DNA from: VXYL01 sp965200375
GTDB lineage: Bacteria > Pseudomonadota > Gammaproteobacteria > Pseudomonadales > Azotimanducaceae
Reading direction: 5' to 3'
DNA: 64,000 nucleotides
NCBI GenBank assembly: GCA_965200375.1
Contig: OZ241353.1
Coordinates: 3,410,001 to 3,474,000, forward strand
This document shows positions 37,553-47,400 of the stretch, piece after piece. Each line of letters opens with the position of its first letter. Position 1 is the stretch's first letter. The notes below the pieces were generated by a model. The model saw nothing but the letters and a program-made list of their open reading frames with translations, did not search any database and was not told the origin of the DNA. The position numbers and the translations under genes are program-made.

Positions 37553-37656
37553 GACGCCGGCAATTCCGCCGCGAAGGCCGCCATCCGCCGCGCCCCGGCG
37601 ACGCGCTCGTCGACGGGCACCAGCGCCATGCGCACCCGGTCTGCGCCCGGGTTCAC
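37549..37656 (-). pseudogene. dapC: 35-codon remnant of dapC (succinyl-DAP aminotransferase C-terminus)
   Basis: The small frame encodes VNPGADRVRMALVPVDERVA and 15 further residues, matching the C-terminal end of proteobacterial DapC (GVNPG.xRVRMALV). In related genomes dapC lies between glnD and dapE. Here the rest is gone, but the piece starts with GTG overlapping the glnD stop (GTGA) and ends with TGA overlapping the dapE GTG. It is therefore a translatable mini-gene that keeps coupling between its neighbours. Whether it is translated is unknown. Confidence 0.75.
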
Positions 37657-40364
37657 GACGCGACCGCCGTGGCCGTGCCGGCAACTTCGGCGTCCAGGCG
37701 GCTGCGGATCGCATCGGCGATGGTCTGGGCATGGCCGCTGTGGGTGATGGCCCGCTCGGCGCGGTTGGTCACTTCGAACACGTCCTCGACACGCTCGCCC
37801 AGCGTGGTGATGCGGGCGCTGTGGATGCTCAGGTCCAACTCCTCGAAGAGGCCGCCCAGGGTGGCCAGCAGCCCCGGACGGTCCGCGGCCACGACCCGCA
37901 GCGTCGACGTGCGCCCGCCGGGCTCGCCGTCGATGGCCACTTCGGTGGGCACCGCGAAGTGCTTGAGCTGCCGCGACACCCGCCGCGGACGCTGGGCCGA
38001 GGCGTTGCCGGCCTTGATGGCCGCGGCCAAGGCGCGGACCAGCTCGCAGCCGCCGCGGAGCGCCAACGGCCGGCCCGCCGGATCCAGCACCATGTAGGAG
38101 TTGAAGCACATGCCGGCGCGGGTGGTCGAGATCCAGGCCGCGGCAATGCGCAGGTCGGCGCCGTCGATGGCCGCCACGCTGTCGGCAAAGAGCCCGTCGC
38201 GATCTTCGGCGTACAGGAACAACTCGGTGGCGCCCTCGCTGGCGGCGTCGGCGTCCAGCACTGTCACCAGCGGCCCGAGGTCGAGATCGTGGCCGTCGAT
38301 GCGCCGCGTGAGCGCGACGATCTGCGGCGCCGTGTGGTGCAGGAAGAACTCGTCGGCCACGTCGCGCCAGAGCGCTTCGGCGCGTTCCCTGCCGAAGCCC
38401 GCGGCGTCGAGGGCCGCCAGCGCCTCGCGCCGCCGCGCCGCCACCCGATCGGCGCGTTCGTCGGCCGCCCGCAGGCCCCGGCGCAGCGCGGCGCGGGTGT
38501 TGTAGTAGAGCTGGCGCATGAGCGTCGCCCGCCAGCTGTTCCACAGGGTCGGGTTGGTGGCGTTTATGTCGGCCACGGTGAGCGCGTAGAGATAGTTCAG
38601 GCGGGTCTCGGTAGCCACCCGGCGAGCGAAAGCCGCCACCACCTCGGGATCCGCGATGTCCTGGCGCTGCGCGGTGGCGGACATCGCCAAATGGTCCCGC
38701 ACCAGCCAGGCCACCAGCGCCGTGTCCGCCTCGTCCAGCCCGTGCCGGCGGCAGAACGCCACAGCGTCCTCGGCGCCGAGGGCCGAGTGGTCGCCGCCGC
38801 GGCCCTTGCCGATGTCGTGGAACAGGCCGGCGATGTACAGCAGTTCCACCTTCGGCAGTTCCCGCACCACGGCCGCGGCCACCGGGAACCGCTCCTCGGC
38901 CGCCGGCTGGAAGAAGCGCCGCATCTGGCGAATCACCATCATGGTGTGGGCATCCACGGTGTAGATGTGGAACAGGTCGTGCTGCATCTGCCCCACCACC
39001 CGGCCGAACGCCGGGATGTAGCGCCCGAGCACCCCGTAGCGGCGCATCCGCGTGAGCTGGCTCACCAAGGTGTGCGGCGCCCGCAACAGCGCCAGGAACT
39101 GGGCCGTGACCTCCGGGTCGCGCCGATAGTCCTCGTCGATCAGATGCAGGTGTTCGCGCACCAGGCGAATGGTGGACGCCCGCACGCCGTCGACGTCCAG
39201 ACGACTGGCCATGTGGACGAACAGCTCCATCATCGCCGCCGGACGTTCGGCGAAGACGTCGTCCGAGGCCGCCTCGACGTAGCCGTTGCGAATTCGAAAG
39301 CGGGCGTTGATGGAGACGATGCGCGGCCGTTCCCCGGCGCGCAGGATCGCTTCGTCGAAGTGCTGCAGGAGAATGTCGTTCACCTCCCGCAGCGCCAGCA
39401 CATGCCGGTAGTAGTCGTGCATGAACTGCTCCACCGCCAGCTGCGCCGCGCTGTCGCGGTAGCCGAAGCGCCGGGCCAGCTCGCGCTGATGGTCGAACAG
39501 CAGCCGATCCTCCCGGCGTCCGGCCACCAGGTGCAGCCCGAAGCGCACCCGCCACAGGAAGCGCCGCCCTTCTTCCAGCCAACGGCACTCCAGCGGCGTC
39601 AGGAAGCCGGAGGCGACCAGTTCCGCCGGCGCCGCGGAGCCGCAGTGCCGGCGCGTGATCCACTGCACCGTCTGAATGTCGCGCAGGCCGCCGGGGGAAC
39701 TCTTGATGTTCGGTTCCAGGCCGTAGTCCACATGATCGAACTGCCGGTGTCGTTCGGCCTGCTCGGCCTGCTTGGCGCGAAAGAAGCGCGCGCTCGGCCA
39801 GAACGAGCGGCGCGCCAAGAGCGCGTCGAGCCTGGCCGCCAGACGATGCGAACCGGCGAGCCGCCGCCGCTCCATCATGGTGGTGGCGACGGTCAAGTCC
39901 CGGGCAGCCTCGCGCTTGCAGTCCGCCAGCGTGCGCACGCTGTGGCCGATGTCCAGGCGCAGGTCCCAGAGCAGGCGCACGAAGGCCGCGATCTCCTCGC
40001 GCACCGCCTGGGGGCGGCGAGCCAGGATGAGCAGGTCGATGTCCGAACGCGGATGCAGCTCGCCGCGGCCGTAGCCGCCCACCGCCAGCAGCGCCAGCGA
40101 GTCGTTGTGCTGGAACCAGTGCTGCCACACCTCCGCCAGAAACGCGTCGATGAACCGCGCCCGCTCCGAAACCAGCGCCGTCGCCTCCGCCCCGGCCCAG
40201 AACCGCGCCGCCAGCGCCTCGTCGGCGCGGCGGATGCGGCGCCGCAGATCGTCCATGTCGAGCCGCTTGGACGGCCTGATCGGCAACGGCGGACCAGGCC
40301 CGGTGGCGGCTTCCGGTTCTGGCTGCCGGTCCGAACCGGCGCCGGCGCCGCTGCCGGACGCCAC
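37653..40364 (-). CDS. glnD: PII uridylyltransferase / uridylyl-removing enzyme
   Basis: The 903-residue sensor modifies PII protein with UMP according to glutamine level, controlling nitrogen assimilation. It has an N-terminal nucleotidyltransferase domain (VGGYGRGELHPRSDIDLLIL), the GlnD linker domain (GLEPNIKSSPGGLRDIQTVQ), an HD domain (LLYIAGLFHDIGKGRGGDHS) and two C-terminal ACT domains (ELFLYAEDRDGLFADSVAAI; LRVVAADRPGLLATLGGLFE). It follows map by 3 bases. Confidence 0.96.
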   Translation of the reverse strand: MASGSGAGAGSDRQPEPEAATGPGPPLPIRPSKRLDMDDLRRRIRRADEALAARFWAGAEATALVSERARFIDAFLAEVWQHWFQHNDSLALLAVGGYGRGELHPRSDIDLLILARRPQAVREEIAAFVRLLWDLRLDIGHSVRTLADCKREAARDLTVATTMMERRRLAGSHRLAARLDALLARRSFWPSARFFRAKQAEQAERHRQFDHVDYGLEPNIKSSPGGLRDIQTVQWITRRHCGSAAPAELVASGFLTPLECRWLEEGRRFLWRVRFGLHLVAGRREDRLLFDHQRELARRFGYRDSAAQLAVEQFMHDYYRHVLALREVNDILLQHFDEAILRAGERPRIVSINARFRIRNGYVEAASDDVFAERPAAMMELFVHMASRLDVDGVRASTIRLVREHLHLIDEDYRRDPEVTAQFLALLRAPHTLVSQLTRMRRYGVLGRYIPAFGRVVGQMQHDLFHIYTVDAHTMMVIRQMRRFFQPAAEERFPVAAAVVRELPKVELLYIAGLFHDIGKGRGGDHSALGAEDAVAFCRRHGLDEADTALVAWLVRDHLAMSATAQRQDIADPEVVAAFARRVATETRLNYLYALTVADINATNPTLWNSWRATLMRQLYYNTRAALRRGLRAADERADRVAARRREALAALDAAGFGRERAEALWRDVADEFFLHHTAPQIVALTRRIDGHDLDLGPLVTVLDADAASEGATELFLYAEDRDGLFADSVAAIDGADLRIAAAWISTTRAGMCFNSYMVLDPAGRPLALRGGCELVRALAAAIKAGNASAQRPRRVSRQLKHFAVPTEVAIDGEPGGRTSTLRVVAADRPGLLATLGGLFEELDLSIHSARITTLGERVEDVFEVTNRAERAITHSGHAQTIADAIRSRLDAEVAGTATAVAS

Positions 40365-40367
40365 CCT

Positions 40368-41156
40368 CTAGAGGCTCTCTTCCGGGCGCAGCGTCAGCAC
40401 CTCGCAGCCCGTGTCGGTAACCAGGATGGTGTGTTCCCACTGCGCCGAGAGCTTGTGGTCCTTGGTCACCGCGGTCCACATGTCCGGCAGCAGCCGGATG
40501 TGGCGGCTGCCGGCGTTGATCATGGGTTCCACGGTGAACGTCATGCCGGGGACGATCTCCTCGCCCTGGCCGCGCCGACCGTAGTGCATCACCTGGGGAT
40601 CGCCGTGGAACACGCGGCCGATGCCGTGGCCGCAGAACTCCCGCACCACCGAGAAGCGGTGCGCCTTGGCGTGTCTGGCGATGGCGTAGCCGATGTCGCC
40701 GAGGCGGGCGCCGGGGCGGATCTGGCGGATGCCTTCGTACATGCACTCCTGGGTGACGTCCACCAGGCGCTTCGCCAGCACGCCCACCGCGCCGACGCAG
40801 AACATCTTGCTGGTGTCGCCGTGGTAGCCGTCCTTGATGAGGGTGACGTCTATGTTCATCACGTCGCCGCGTTTCAGGATCTTCTTCGGCGACGGAATGC
40901 CGTGGCAGATGACGTGGTTGACGGAAGTGCAGATGGACTTGGGGAACGGCGGCTGGCCCGGCGCGTTGGAATAGTTGAGCGGCGCCGGGATGCAGCCGAG
41001 CTCGTTCACGATGTAGTCGTGGCAGATGCGGTCCAGTTCCTCGGTGGAGACGCCGGGGCGCACATGGTCGCCGATCATTTCCAGGACGCTGGCCGCCAAC
41101 CGGCCGGCGCACCGCATCCTGGCGACTTCCTCTGGCGTCTCGGCGAGCACCGGCAT
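40368..41156 (-). CDS. map: Methionine aminopeptidase, type I
   Basis: This 262-residue enzyme removes initiator methionine. Metal ligands are visible in NIDVTLIKDGYHGDTSKMF (two Asp), CGHGIGRVFH (His), FTVEPM (Glu) and QWEHTILVT (Glu); CTSVNHVICHGIP is the substrate loop. It heads the map-glnD-dapE run. Its start lies 110 bases from the divergent CoA-transferase gene, so promoters for both are in that gap. rpsB, its usual divergent neighbour, is 9 kb away. Confidence 0.97.
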   Translation of the reverse strand: MPVLAETPEEVARMRCAGRLAASVLEMIGDHVRPGVSTEELDRICHDYIVNELGCIPAPLNYSNAPGQPPFPKSICTSVNHVICHGIPSPKKILKRGDVMNIDVTLIKDGYHGDTSKMFCVGAVGVLAKRLVDVTQECMYEGIRQIRPGARLGDIGYAIARHAKAHRFSVVREFCGHGIGRVFHGDPQVMHYGRRGQGEEIVPGMTFTVEPMINAGSRHIRLLPDMWTAVTKDHKLSAQWEHTILVTDTGCEVLTLRPEESL

Positions 41157-41266
41157 GGCGGCGAAGTATGGCCGATAGGCGATCGCGCTGCACAGCAGGC
41201 GACCCGTGCCGGCCAGCCTATGCGGGCGGCGTTACACTAGCGCGAAGCAAGCCACCTGGAGACGCG

Positions 41267-42484
41267 ATGCCCGCCCTGGACGGTGTGAGAGTGCTCGACA
41301 TGACCCAGTACGAGGCCGGCACCTCGTGTACCCAGGCGCTTGCCTGGCTGGGCGCCGACGTGGTGAAGGTGGAAGCGCCGCAGTACGGGGATCCGGGCCG
41401 CGGCGTCGGGCGCTCCGGGAACAAGGACTACTCCGCCTACTTCTGCGCCTGGAACGCCAACAAGCGCAGCCTGGCGCTGGACCTTCGCAGCAGCGACGGC
41501 CACGGCATCTTCATGCGCCTGGTGCCGAAGTTCGACGTCTTCGTGGAGAACTACGGCCCCGGCGTCGTCGAGCGGCTGGACATCGGCTACGACAGGCTCG
41601 CCGCCGCCAATCCGCGCCTGGTCTACGCCCGCATCAAGGGCTTCGGCACCAGCGGCCCCTACGCCGGCTTCCGCTGCATGGACATGGTGGCCCAGGCCGC
41701 CGCCGGCGCCTTCTCCATCACCGGCGAAGCGGACGGCCCACCGATGATGCCGGGGCCCACCACCGGCGACTCCGGCACCGGCGTGCAGGCGGCGATGGCC
41801 ATTCTCGCCGCCTACGTGCAGCGGCTGCGCACCGGCGAAGGGCAGCAGATCGAGCTGTCGATGCAGGAGGCGATGGCCTACTACGTGCGGACGCGGGCCT
41901 ACATCGGCTCCGCCTGGGGCACCAAGGCGACGCCCCGCACCGGCAACGCCGGCGGACTGCCGCCAGTGAACATCTACCCCTGCAAGCCCTTCGGGCCGAA
42001 CGACTACATCTACCTGATGCCGGTGAACCAGGGCCATTGGGACGCGCTGTGCGCCGCCATCGACCGGGGCGATCTCTTGATCGACGAGCGCTTCGCCACG
42101 ACCCGCGGCCGCATCGACAACGGCGCCGCGCTCTACGAGGAGATCGCCGCCTTCACCCGCGCCCGCACCAAATACGAGGCCATGGAGACCATCGCCGCCG
42201 CCGGGGTGCCCTGCTCGGCGTGCCTCGACACCGGCGAGCTGCACCACGACCGGCATCTCGCCGCCCGGGGCTTCGTGCAGGAGCTCGATCTGCCGGTACA
42301 CGGCAAGGTGCCGATGCTCGGCTTCGCGCCGCGCCTTTCCGCCTCCGAGGTGCCGATGCGCCGCCCGCCCCGCCTGGGCGAACACACGGACGAAGTGCTG
42401 GCCGCGGAGCTGGGGCTCCAGGAAGCCGAGCTGGCGCCGCTGCGGACCGCCGGCGTCATCGGCGATGCGGCACGCTTCGGCTAG
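41267..42484 (+). CDS. CaiB/BaiF family (class III) CoA-transferase
   Basis: The 405-residue protein moves CoA between carboxylic acids. N-terminal LDGVRVLDMTQYEAGTSCTQ, GADVVKVEAPQYGDPGR, NKRSLALDLRS, FDVFVENYGPGVVERLDIGY and ARIKGFGTSGPYAGF are typical; the catalytic Asp is likely in RCMDMVAQAAAG. Donor and acceptor cannot be assigned. The start is ATG 41267, after GGAG. It fits the acyl-CoA catabolism theme of the left part of the window. Confidence 0.93.
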   Translation: MPALDGVRVLDMTQYEAGTSCTQALAWLGADVVKVEAPQYGDPGRGVGRSGNKDYSAYFCAWNANKRSLALDLRSSDGHGIFMRLVPKFDVFVENYGPGVVERLDIGYDRLAAANPRLVYARIKGFGTSGPYAGFRCMDMVAQAAAGAFSITGEADGPPMMPGPTTGDSGTGVQAAMAILAAYVQRLRTGEGQQIELSMQEAMAYYVRTRAYIGSAWGTKATPRTGNAGGLPPVNIYPCKPFGPNDYIYLMPVNQGHWDALCAAIDRGDLLIDERFATTRGRIDNGAALYEEIAAFTRARTKYEAMETIAAAGVPCSACLDTGELHHDRHLAARGFVQELDLPVHGKVPMLGFAPRLSASEVPMRRPPRLGEHTDEVLAAELGLQEAELAPLRTAGVIGDAARFG

Positions 42485-42527
42485 ACGGATGCGACTGAAC
42501 GCAGCAGCGGTGCCCCCCGCGAGTCGC

Positions 42528-42548
42528 GTTTCGCCTGTATTGCGAAAC
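42528..42548 (+). terminator. Hairpin after the CoA-transferase gene
   Basis: GTTTCGC - CTGTATT - GCGAAAC forms a perfect 7-bp stem with a 7-base loop, 44 bases after the stop. No T-tract follows, so a terminator role is tentative. Confidence 0.4.
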
Positions 42549-42569
42549 CGAATGTAGGTGGAAGGCGCA

Positions 42570-42851
42570 ATGGCAACGTCAGCATTCGCAATCGTCCTGA
42601 CGGAACGCAACCACAAGGTGGCCGCTCGAATCGAAGCCGAGTTCGAGGATGCCTTCGAATACACGGACACCTGCTGGTTGGTGAGATGCAAAGCGCGCAC
42701 CCTCAGCCAGGACGTCGCCGTGGCGGCGGGCATCAAGGGCGAGAACAGGGTGCTTGAGGCGTCCGGCGTGGTGTTCCGCCTTGGGACGGGCTACTCGGGC
42801 TACACCAACCGCGCCCTTTGGGAGTGGCTTGATTCGAACGAGGAAGACTAG
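42570..42851 (+). CDS. Hypothetical protein, 93 residues
   Basis: Not recognised. It starts ATSAFAIVLTERNHKVAARI after the initiator Met and has mixed composition (HKVAARIEAEFEDAFEYTDT, VVFRLGTGYSGYTNRALWEW) with no signal or membrane segment. A purine-rich GGTGGAAGG lies just upstream; an in-frame GTG at 42558 is an alternative start. Its TAG overlaps the GTG of the next small gene, so the two form a coupled pair that may be a small cassette. Confidence 0.6.
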   Translation: MATSAFAIVLTERNHKVAARIEAEFEDAFEYTDTCWLVRCKARTLSQDVAVAAGIKGENRVLEASGVVFRLGTGYSGYTNRALWEWLDSNEED

Positions 42852-43114
42852 TGCCAAGTCCACGGATAGCCGTAGACAACGACCCGGTAGCTTCTCCGGC
42901 CGGTTCGGATGGCGGCGGCGGGGGCAATCGCCTGCACCAACTCGAGGTGGACGTGGCGCGAATCGACGAACGAGTCAAGAACATTCGCGAGAACATGGCC
43001 GTCAAGAACGACATCACCAGCTTGAAGGTGTGGATTCTTGGTGGCGCACTGTCTGCAATACTCGTGGCCGCCGGCATCGCGCTCACCGTTGTCAAGCTGC
43101 TGCCGTCGACCTGA
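42851..43114 (+). CDS. Small coiled-coil membrane protein (XhlA-like)
   Basis: This 87-residue protein has a Gly-rich N-terminus, a short amphipathic coiled-coil (LHQLEVDVARIDERVKNIRE) and one C-terminal membrane segment (ILGGALSAILVAAGIALTVV). The layout recalls haemolysin XhlA-type proteins of prophages, but similarity is only architectural. GTG start overlapping the previous stop. No lysis or phage genes are near, so the role is unknown. Confidence 0.6.
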   Translation: MPSPRIAVDNDPVASPAGSDGGGGGNRLHQLEVDVARIDERVKNIRENMAVKNDITSLKVWILGGALSAILVAAGIALTVVKLLPST

Positions 43115-43155
43115 GACCGCACCGGTCCAATCCCGAAACCCCTCGCGCTGCGTCG

Positions 43156-44253
43156 CTATTGCGTCCCGCACACCGGCGGCGCTTCGTAGTCGAGGCCCAG
43201 CAGGCGGAAGTAGTTCTGCCCCAGGGCGATGTTGCGGAATGCGGCGTCGTCGAGTTCCTTGTGGATGCGGCCGGTCGCTTCGAGTTCCTCTCGATAGATG
43301 GCGAAGCTCTTGTTCGCGGAAGCCACGAAGTCCGTGCCGGGCAGGAAGCGGTCCGAATAGGCGTTGATGAAGTCCACGTACTTCCGGCGCATGGCCGGCT
43401 CGGCGAACACGCTGTCGGCGATCACGCGCCAGGACAGATCGAGCATCAGCTTCGGATAGCGGTCGAGCAGTCGCCGCATGATGCAGATGTGCCGGTCCGC
43501 ATCGACCTTCGTGAGCTCCCGCGAGAGGCCGAGGTGCATCCACACGATCTTGTTGCGCGGATACCGCCGCAGCACCTCCTCGATCCAAGGCTGGTACTTG
43601 GCCATGTCGCCGTCGTCTCCGAGGTCCGAATGGATGGCGATGGGGATGTCGCGTTTGCGGAGCACCGCCATGAATGGCGCCCAACGCCGTATCGTGGCCC
43701 GCGGCACCGCCACATGGCCGTTGCCGAACAACGCCTGCTTCACCAGGTTCACTTCCCCCATCCACGTGAACATGCCCGGAAACTCGTAGTCCAGGAGGCG
43801 CATGCGGGGCAGGATGGACTCCGGCCGCGCCAAATCCGGGAAGGTCATGGAGAGGGCCAGGCGCACGCCCTCCGGTTTGTGGGCCGCCACCTCGACGGCG
43901 TTCACGAAGTCGTTCTTGAGCGTCGGCGAGACCGGTGTGCCCACGCAGTCCAGGTAGTAGGCGCAGGGCGACGAGGTCGGCAGCATCTGGCCGATGCCGT
44001 AGACGTTGGCGAACAGCACCCCGGTGCGCTCGAGGTACCCGAGCACTTCCGCGAACGGCAGGGCGGGGCCCCCGAAAGGCCGGAAGTGCAGGTGCGAATC
44101 CACCACCGCGGTGTACGGCGACCTGGCCCGGTCGTAGCAGCCGGCGTCGCCCTGGAACATCGCCAACGTCGCCCGAGGCGCGGTGGCGCAGCCGGCCACG
44201 GCCAGCGCCACGGCTGCGGCGACAGCGCCCCGGCGCCAGCGGCTGTCGATCAT
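43156..44253 (-). CDS. Amidohydrolase-family lipoprotein
   Basis: The 365-residue protein starts with a lipoprotein signal (AVAAAVALAVAGC, Cys near residue 21), so it is probably anchored in the periplasm. The mature part has the metal motif DSHLHFRPFGG (HxH), AIHSDLGDD, and WMHLGLSRE, as in amidohydrolase-related (COG2159-like) enzymes of the decarboxylase/hydrolase type. The substrate is unknown. It stands alone; the gene upstream on the same strand is the giant helicase, 159 bases away. That gap contains a short ACACCAATGGTGT near-palindrome. Confidence 0.8.
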   Translation of the reverse strand: MIDSRWRRGAVAAAVALAVAGCATAPRATLAMFQGDAGCYDRARSPYTAVVDSHLHFRPFGGPALPFAEVLGYLERTGVLFANVYGIGQMLPTSSPCAYYLDCVGTPVSPTLKNDFVNAVEVAAHKPEGVRLALSMTFPDLARPESILPRMRLLDYEFPGMFTWMGEVNLVKQALFGNGHVAVPRATIRRWAPFMAVLRKRDIPIAIHSDLGDDGDMAKYQPWIEEVLRRYPRNKIVWMHLGLSRELTKVDADRHICIMRRLLDRYPKLMLDLSWRVIADSVFAEPAMRRKYVDFINAYSDRFLPGTDFVASANKSFAIYREELEATGRIHKELDDAAFRNIALGQNYFRLLGLDYEAPPVCGTQ

Positions 44254-44412
44254 TCGTCTCGCCCTCCCCTTCGGCCCAAGGCAGCCATCGGGCTACCGTA
44301 GCAACAATTTCCTCGCCACACACCGTCACCCACACGCCACACCAATGGTGTCGCCCGAGTCAAGCCGAAGCCAATAATCGAACTTGGGTGGCAACCGACG
44401 GCATCCGGCTGC

Positions 44413-47400
44413 CTACGCATCATCCGCCACAAACCGCACTTCCGGAACGACTACCTCCCAAGAGTCGCACCTGACGCTGTCCTGGTACTGGGGTTCGGAG
44501 CGTTCTCGGCGCCAAGTGACGATGGCCAGCACCTTTGCCGAGTGGCAGCGCATGCCGGGCGGGCACGCGAAACTTTTGGCGAGGGTGCCCACCCGCTGGT
44601 TGGCGCGGCTGAACAACTCCCAGCGCTCCCCGTTGGCGCGAAGCGTCAGCGGGTCGCCCGGCGCGAGATCGGCGATGATGCGGTGCAGCGGATCGCTGGC
44701 GCCCCGTCGCCCGGCAAAGCCAAGATCGACGTCCTTCATGGCCAGCCGCTGGTGGCGGGTACGAAGGCCGGGTGCGGCTGGCGGCAATGAGGCGGGCTCG
44801 CGGCGCAGCGCACCAGCTCTGCGTTCCAGAACCGGCGGCAGCGGATGCGGGTGCGCGAAGGTCGGCGGTGGCGGCGGCGCACCCTCGATCAGATAGCTGG
44901 CGCGTTCGTCGCGAATCATAGGCGTCTCGGCTCGCGCTTGGCGGGGAGGCGGCGCACGCAAGTTCCGCCCCTCGCCACGAAAACGCATCAGCGCAAGGGT
45001 CTTGCGGGCACGGGTTGCGGCCACGTAGTAGAGGCGGCGCGACGCGTCGGCGTCCTCGCCTTGGTTGGCGTCGCGCCAGCCGCCATCCAGTACCGCCACA
45101 TGGTCGAACTCCAAGCCCTTGGCGCGGTGGGCGGTCACCAGCAGCAGTCCGCGCTGGCGACGGCGCATCTCCCTGCCCCACTCGGCAAGCCACTCCATGA
45201 AGTGTTCCACCGGCGCCTCTGTGCCGCCGGTTTCCAAGTCGTGTTCTTCCACGGCTTCGCCCAGCAGCTCGATCCAAGGGCCGGGACGCTGCCGGGCCAG
45301 CCAGTGCCGCAAGGCGGTGCCGCCGACGATGGCGCTTGGCCGTCCGCGCAGCCACGCGCAGAGGGCTTGGGTCTCGCGCAGATGCCAGAAGCTGGGGATT
45401 TGCTCGTTGCCCATCTGCACGGGAACGCCGTTCATCTCGCACCACGCCCGCACCGGCGCCAGGTACTTCCACTGCCGGGCGATGACGGCGCAGGCCGACC
45501 AGTCCCAATCCGTCGTCAACGTGGAAAGGCGCTGCAACTCGGCCATCGCCGCCTGCGCCTGGACGATGGCATCCAAAGGCGCGTCAAGAATCTGCACGCA
45601 GCCTCGCGCTACGGGGTCCAACGCTTCCCAGTCCCCTCCGAACGGTGCCTTGGCGCGGTTTCGGTCCACGCGAATGGGGTGGCTGGCCTTCATCCTCTCG
45701 GCGGCCGATTCGATGACGGCGTTGGCGGCGTCGACGATGTGCGCCGTGGAGCGGTAGTTGCGCGTCAGGAACGTCGGCTTGGCTTGGTAGTCCTCCTCGA
45801 AGCGACGGATGAAGCGCACCGAGGCGCCGGCCCAGGCGTAGATGTTCTGGTCGTCGTCGCCCACGGCGAACAGGCTGAGCTTGTCGTCCTCGTCGGCCAG
45901 CGTTCGGCCCGCCAAGCCGGAGATCAGCTCGTACTGCTCCGGGCCGACGTCCTGGTATTCGTCCACCAGTATCCAGCGGAAGCCGGCCAAGAGCCGCGTT
46001 CGGTGTTCGTCCACTTCCTCCGGCGGCAGCCCGTCGCCGCGCAGCAGGGCGACCGCTTGGCGCATCACGTCCTTGAAGGCGTCGTCGTCGGGTTGCTCGG
46101 CGCGGCTGCTGAAGCTGGCTCCCACCAGGCGCATGGCGAGGCCGTGGCAGGTGTAGACCAGAACGCCCCGCGCGTCGTCGCCGACCAGCTCCGCAAGACG
46201 GCGGCGAATCTCCACCGCCGCATGGCGGTTGTAGGCCAAGGCGATGATGCCGCGCGGGTTTTCGCGCCGCACCCGCAGCAGGTAGGCGATGCGATGCACC
46301 AGCACCCGGGTCTTGCCGGAACCCGGGCCGGCCAGCACCAGCACGTTGCGCTCCTCGTCGTCGGCGACGACTTCCTGCTGGGCCCGATTCTTCAAGCTCT
46401 CCACGATGCTGCGCCAGGACTCGGGGGTCGTCTCCCGGGCCAGGTCCTCGTTGCCGCGTGGCAGCCAGCGGCGCAGGAAGTCCTTTTGGCTTAGGCCGAA
46501 GTAGTCCATCGCCAAGCGCAGCGCCTCCGCCATGGCGTCCAGGCCGCGCTGCGCAAACTCCGCCATCACATGGACTTGCAGCACTTGGTCCTTGTAATGG
46601 AGTTCAAGCGGCATGAAGTTCGCCTTCAGAAAGCGCCGCTGGCGATCTTGTCCCAGGTGGATGGTCATGGCCGGCCGGAACACCGCCAGCCCCTTGTTGA
46701 GGCGCACGACCTCCTGCTCGTGCAACCACAGCAGAGCGCGGTCCAGCAACTTGGCGAGCTTTTCCGGGTCGGCGGTCTTGACCTTCAGCTCCAAGTCGGA
46801 CTTGAGCGCCTGCATCAGCCTGCCGAGGGTCGTCTCGGCGAGCAGGTCCGTGCCGCGGGCCCGTGGCGGCAAGCACTCGAGCAAGTGATCGAGCAGACGC
46901 TCGGCGCCGCTGCGGCGGCGCAAGGCGGTTTCGGCGAGCGCCTTCCAATGCCGATTCAGAGTCACGCGCACGGTCTCGGAGTCGGCGCGGCGCAACCCGA
47001 GGCTGCCTTTGCCGCCGCCCTCGTCGCGCCCGTCCCCGGCAATGCTGCGCAGGATGCGCCACACCTGCTCCGGCAACGCCTGGGCGTGGCCAGCGTCCTT
47101 CAAGCGCTGGGTGACGAGGCGCAAGTGCAGGTTGGATGCATCGCCCACTTGCAGGTCCGGTGCCGTTTCCTGCAGCGCTTCGATGAGCGCGACTTCCAAG
47201 GCGGCGGCTTCCGAGAACCGCTTGCGCGACGTCCGCTGCACGCCTACGTGGACGAACGCGGTTAGCGCGGTGTCGTTGCTGGCGATGCCCAGGGCCTCCA
47301 AGTCGAACATCGCATGGCGCACGGCTTCCGGCTTCAGGCCCGACACCCCGACGAGTTCGTCCGTGGAGATGCCTTCGTCCGGGTCCGCTTCGATCAAGGC

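Noticed and set aside
37092..41240. Very long plus-strand open frame antisense to glnD and map
   Set aside because: Composition is Arg/His/Gly/Gln-rich without motifs; it is the mirror of strongly conserved genes on the other strand, a common effect of high GC.
42558..43114. Prophage lysis cassette
   Set aside because: Only one small XhlA-like protein is present and no phage structural or lysis genes are near.
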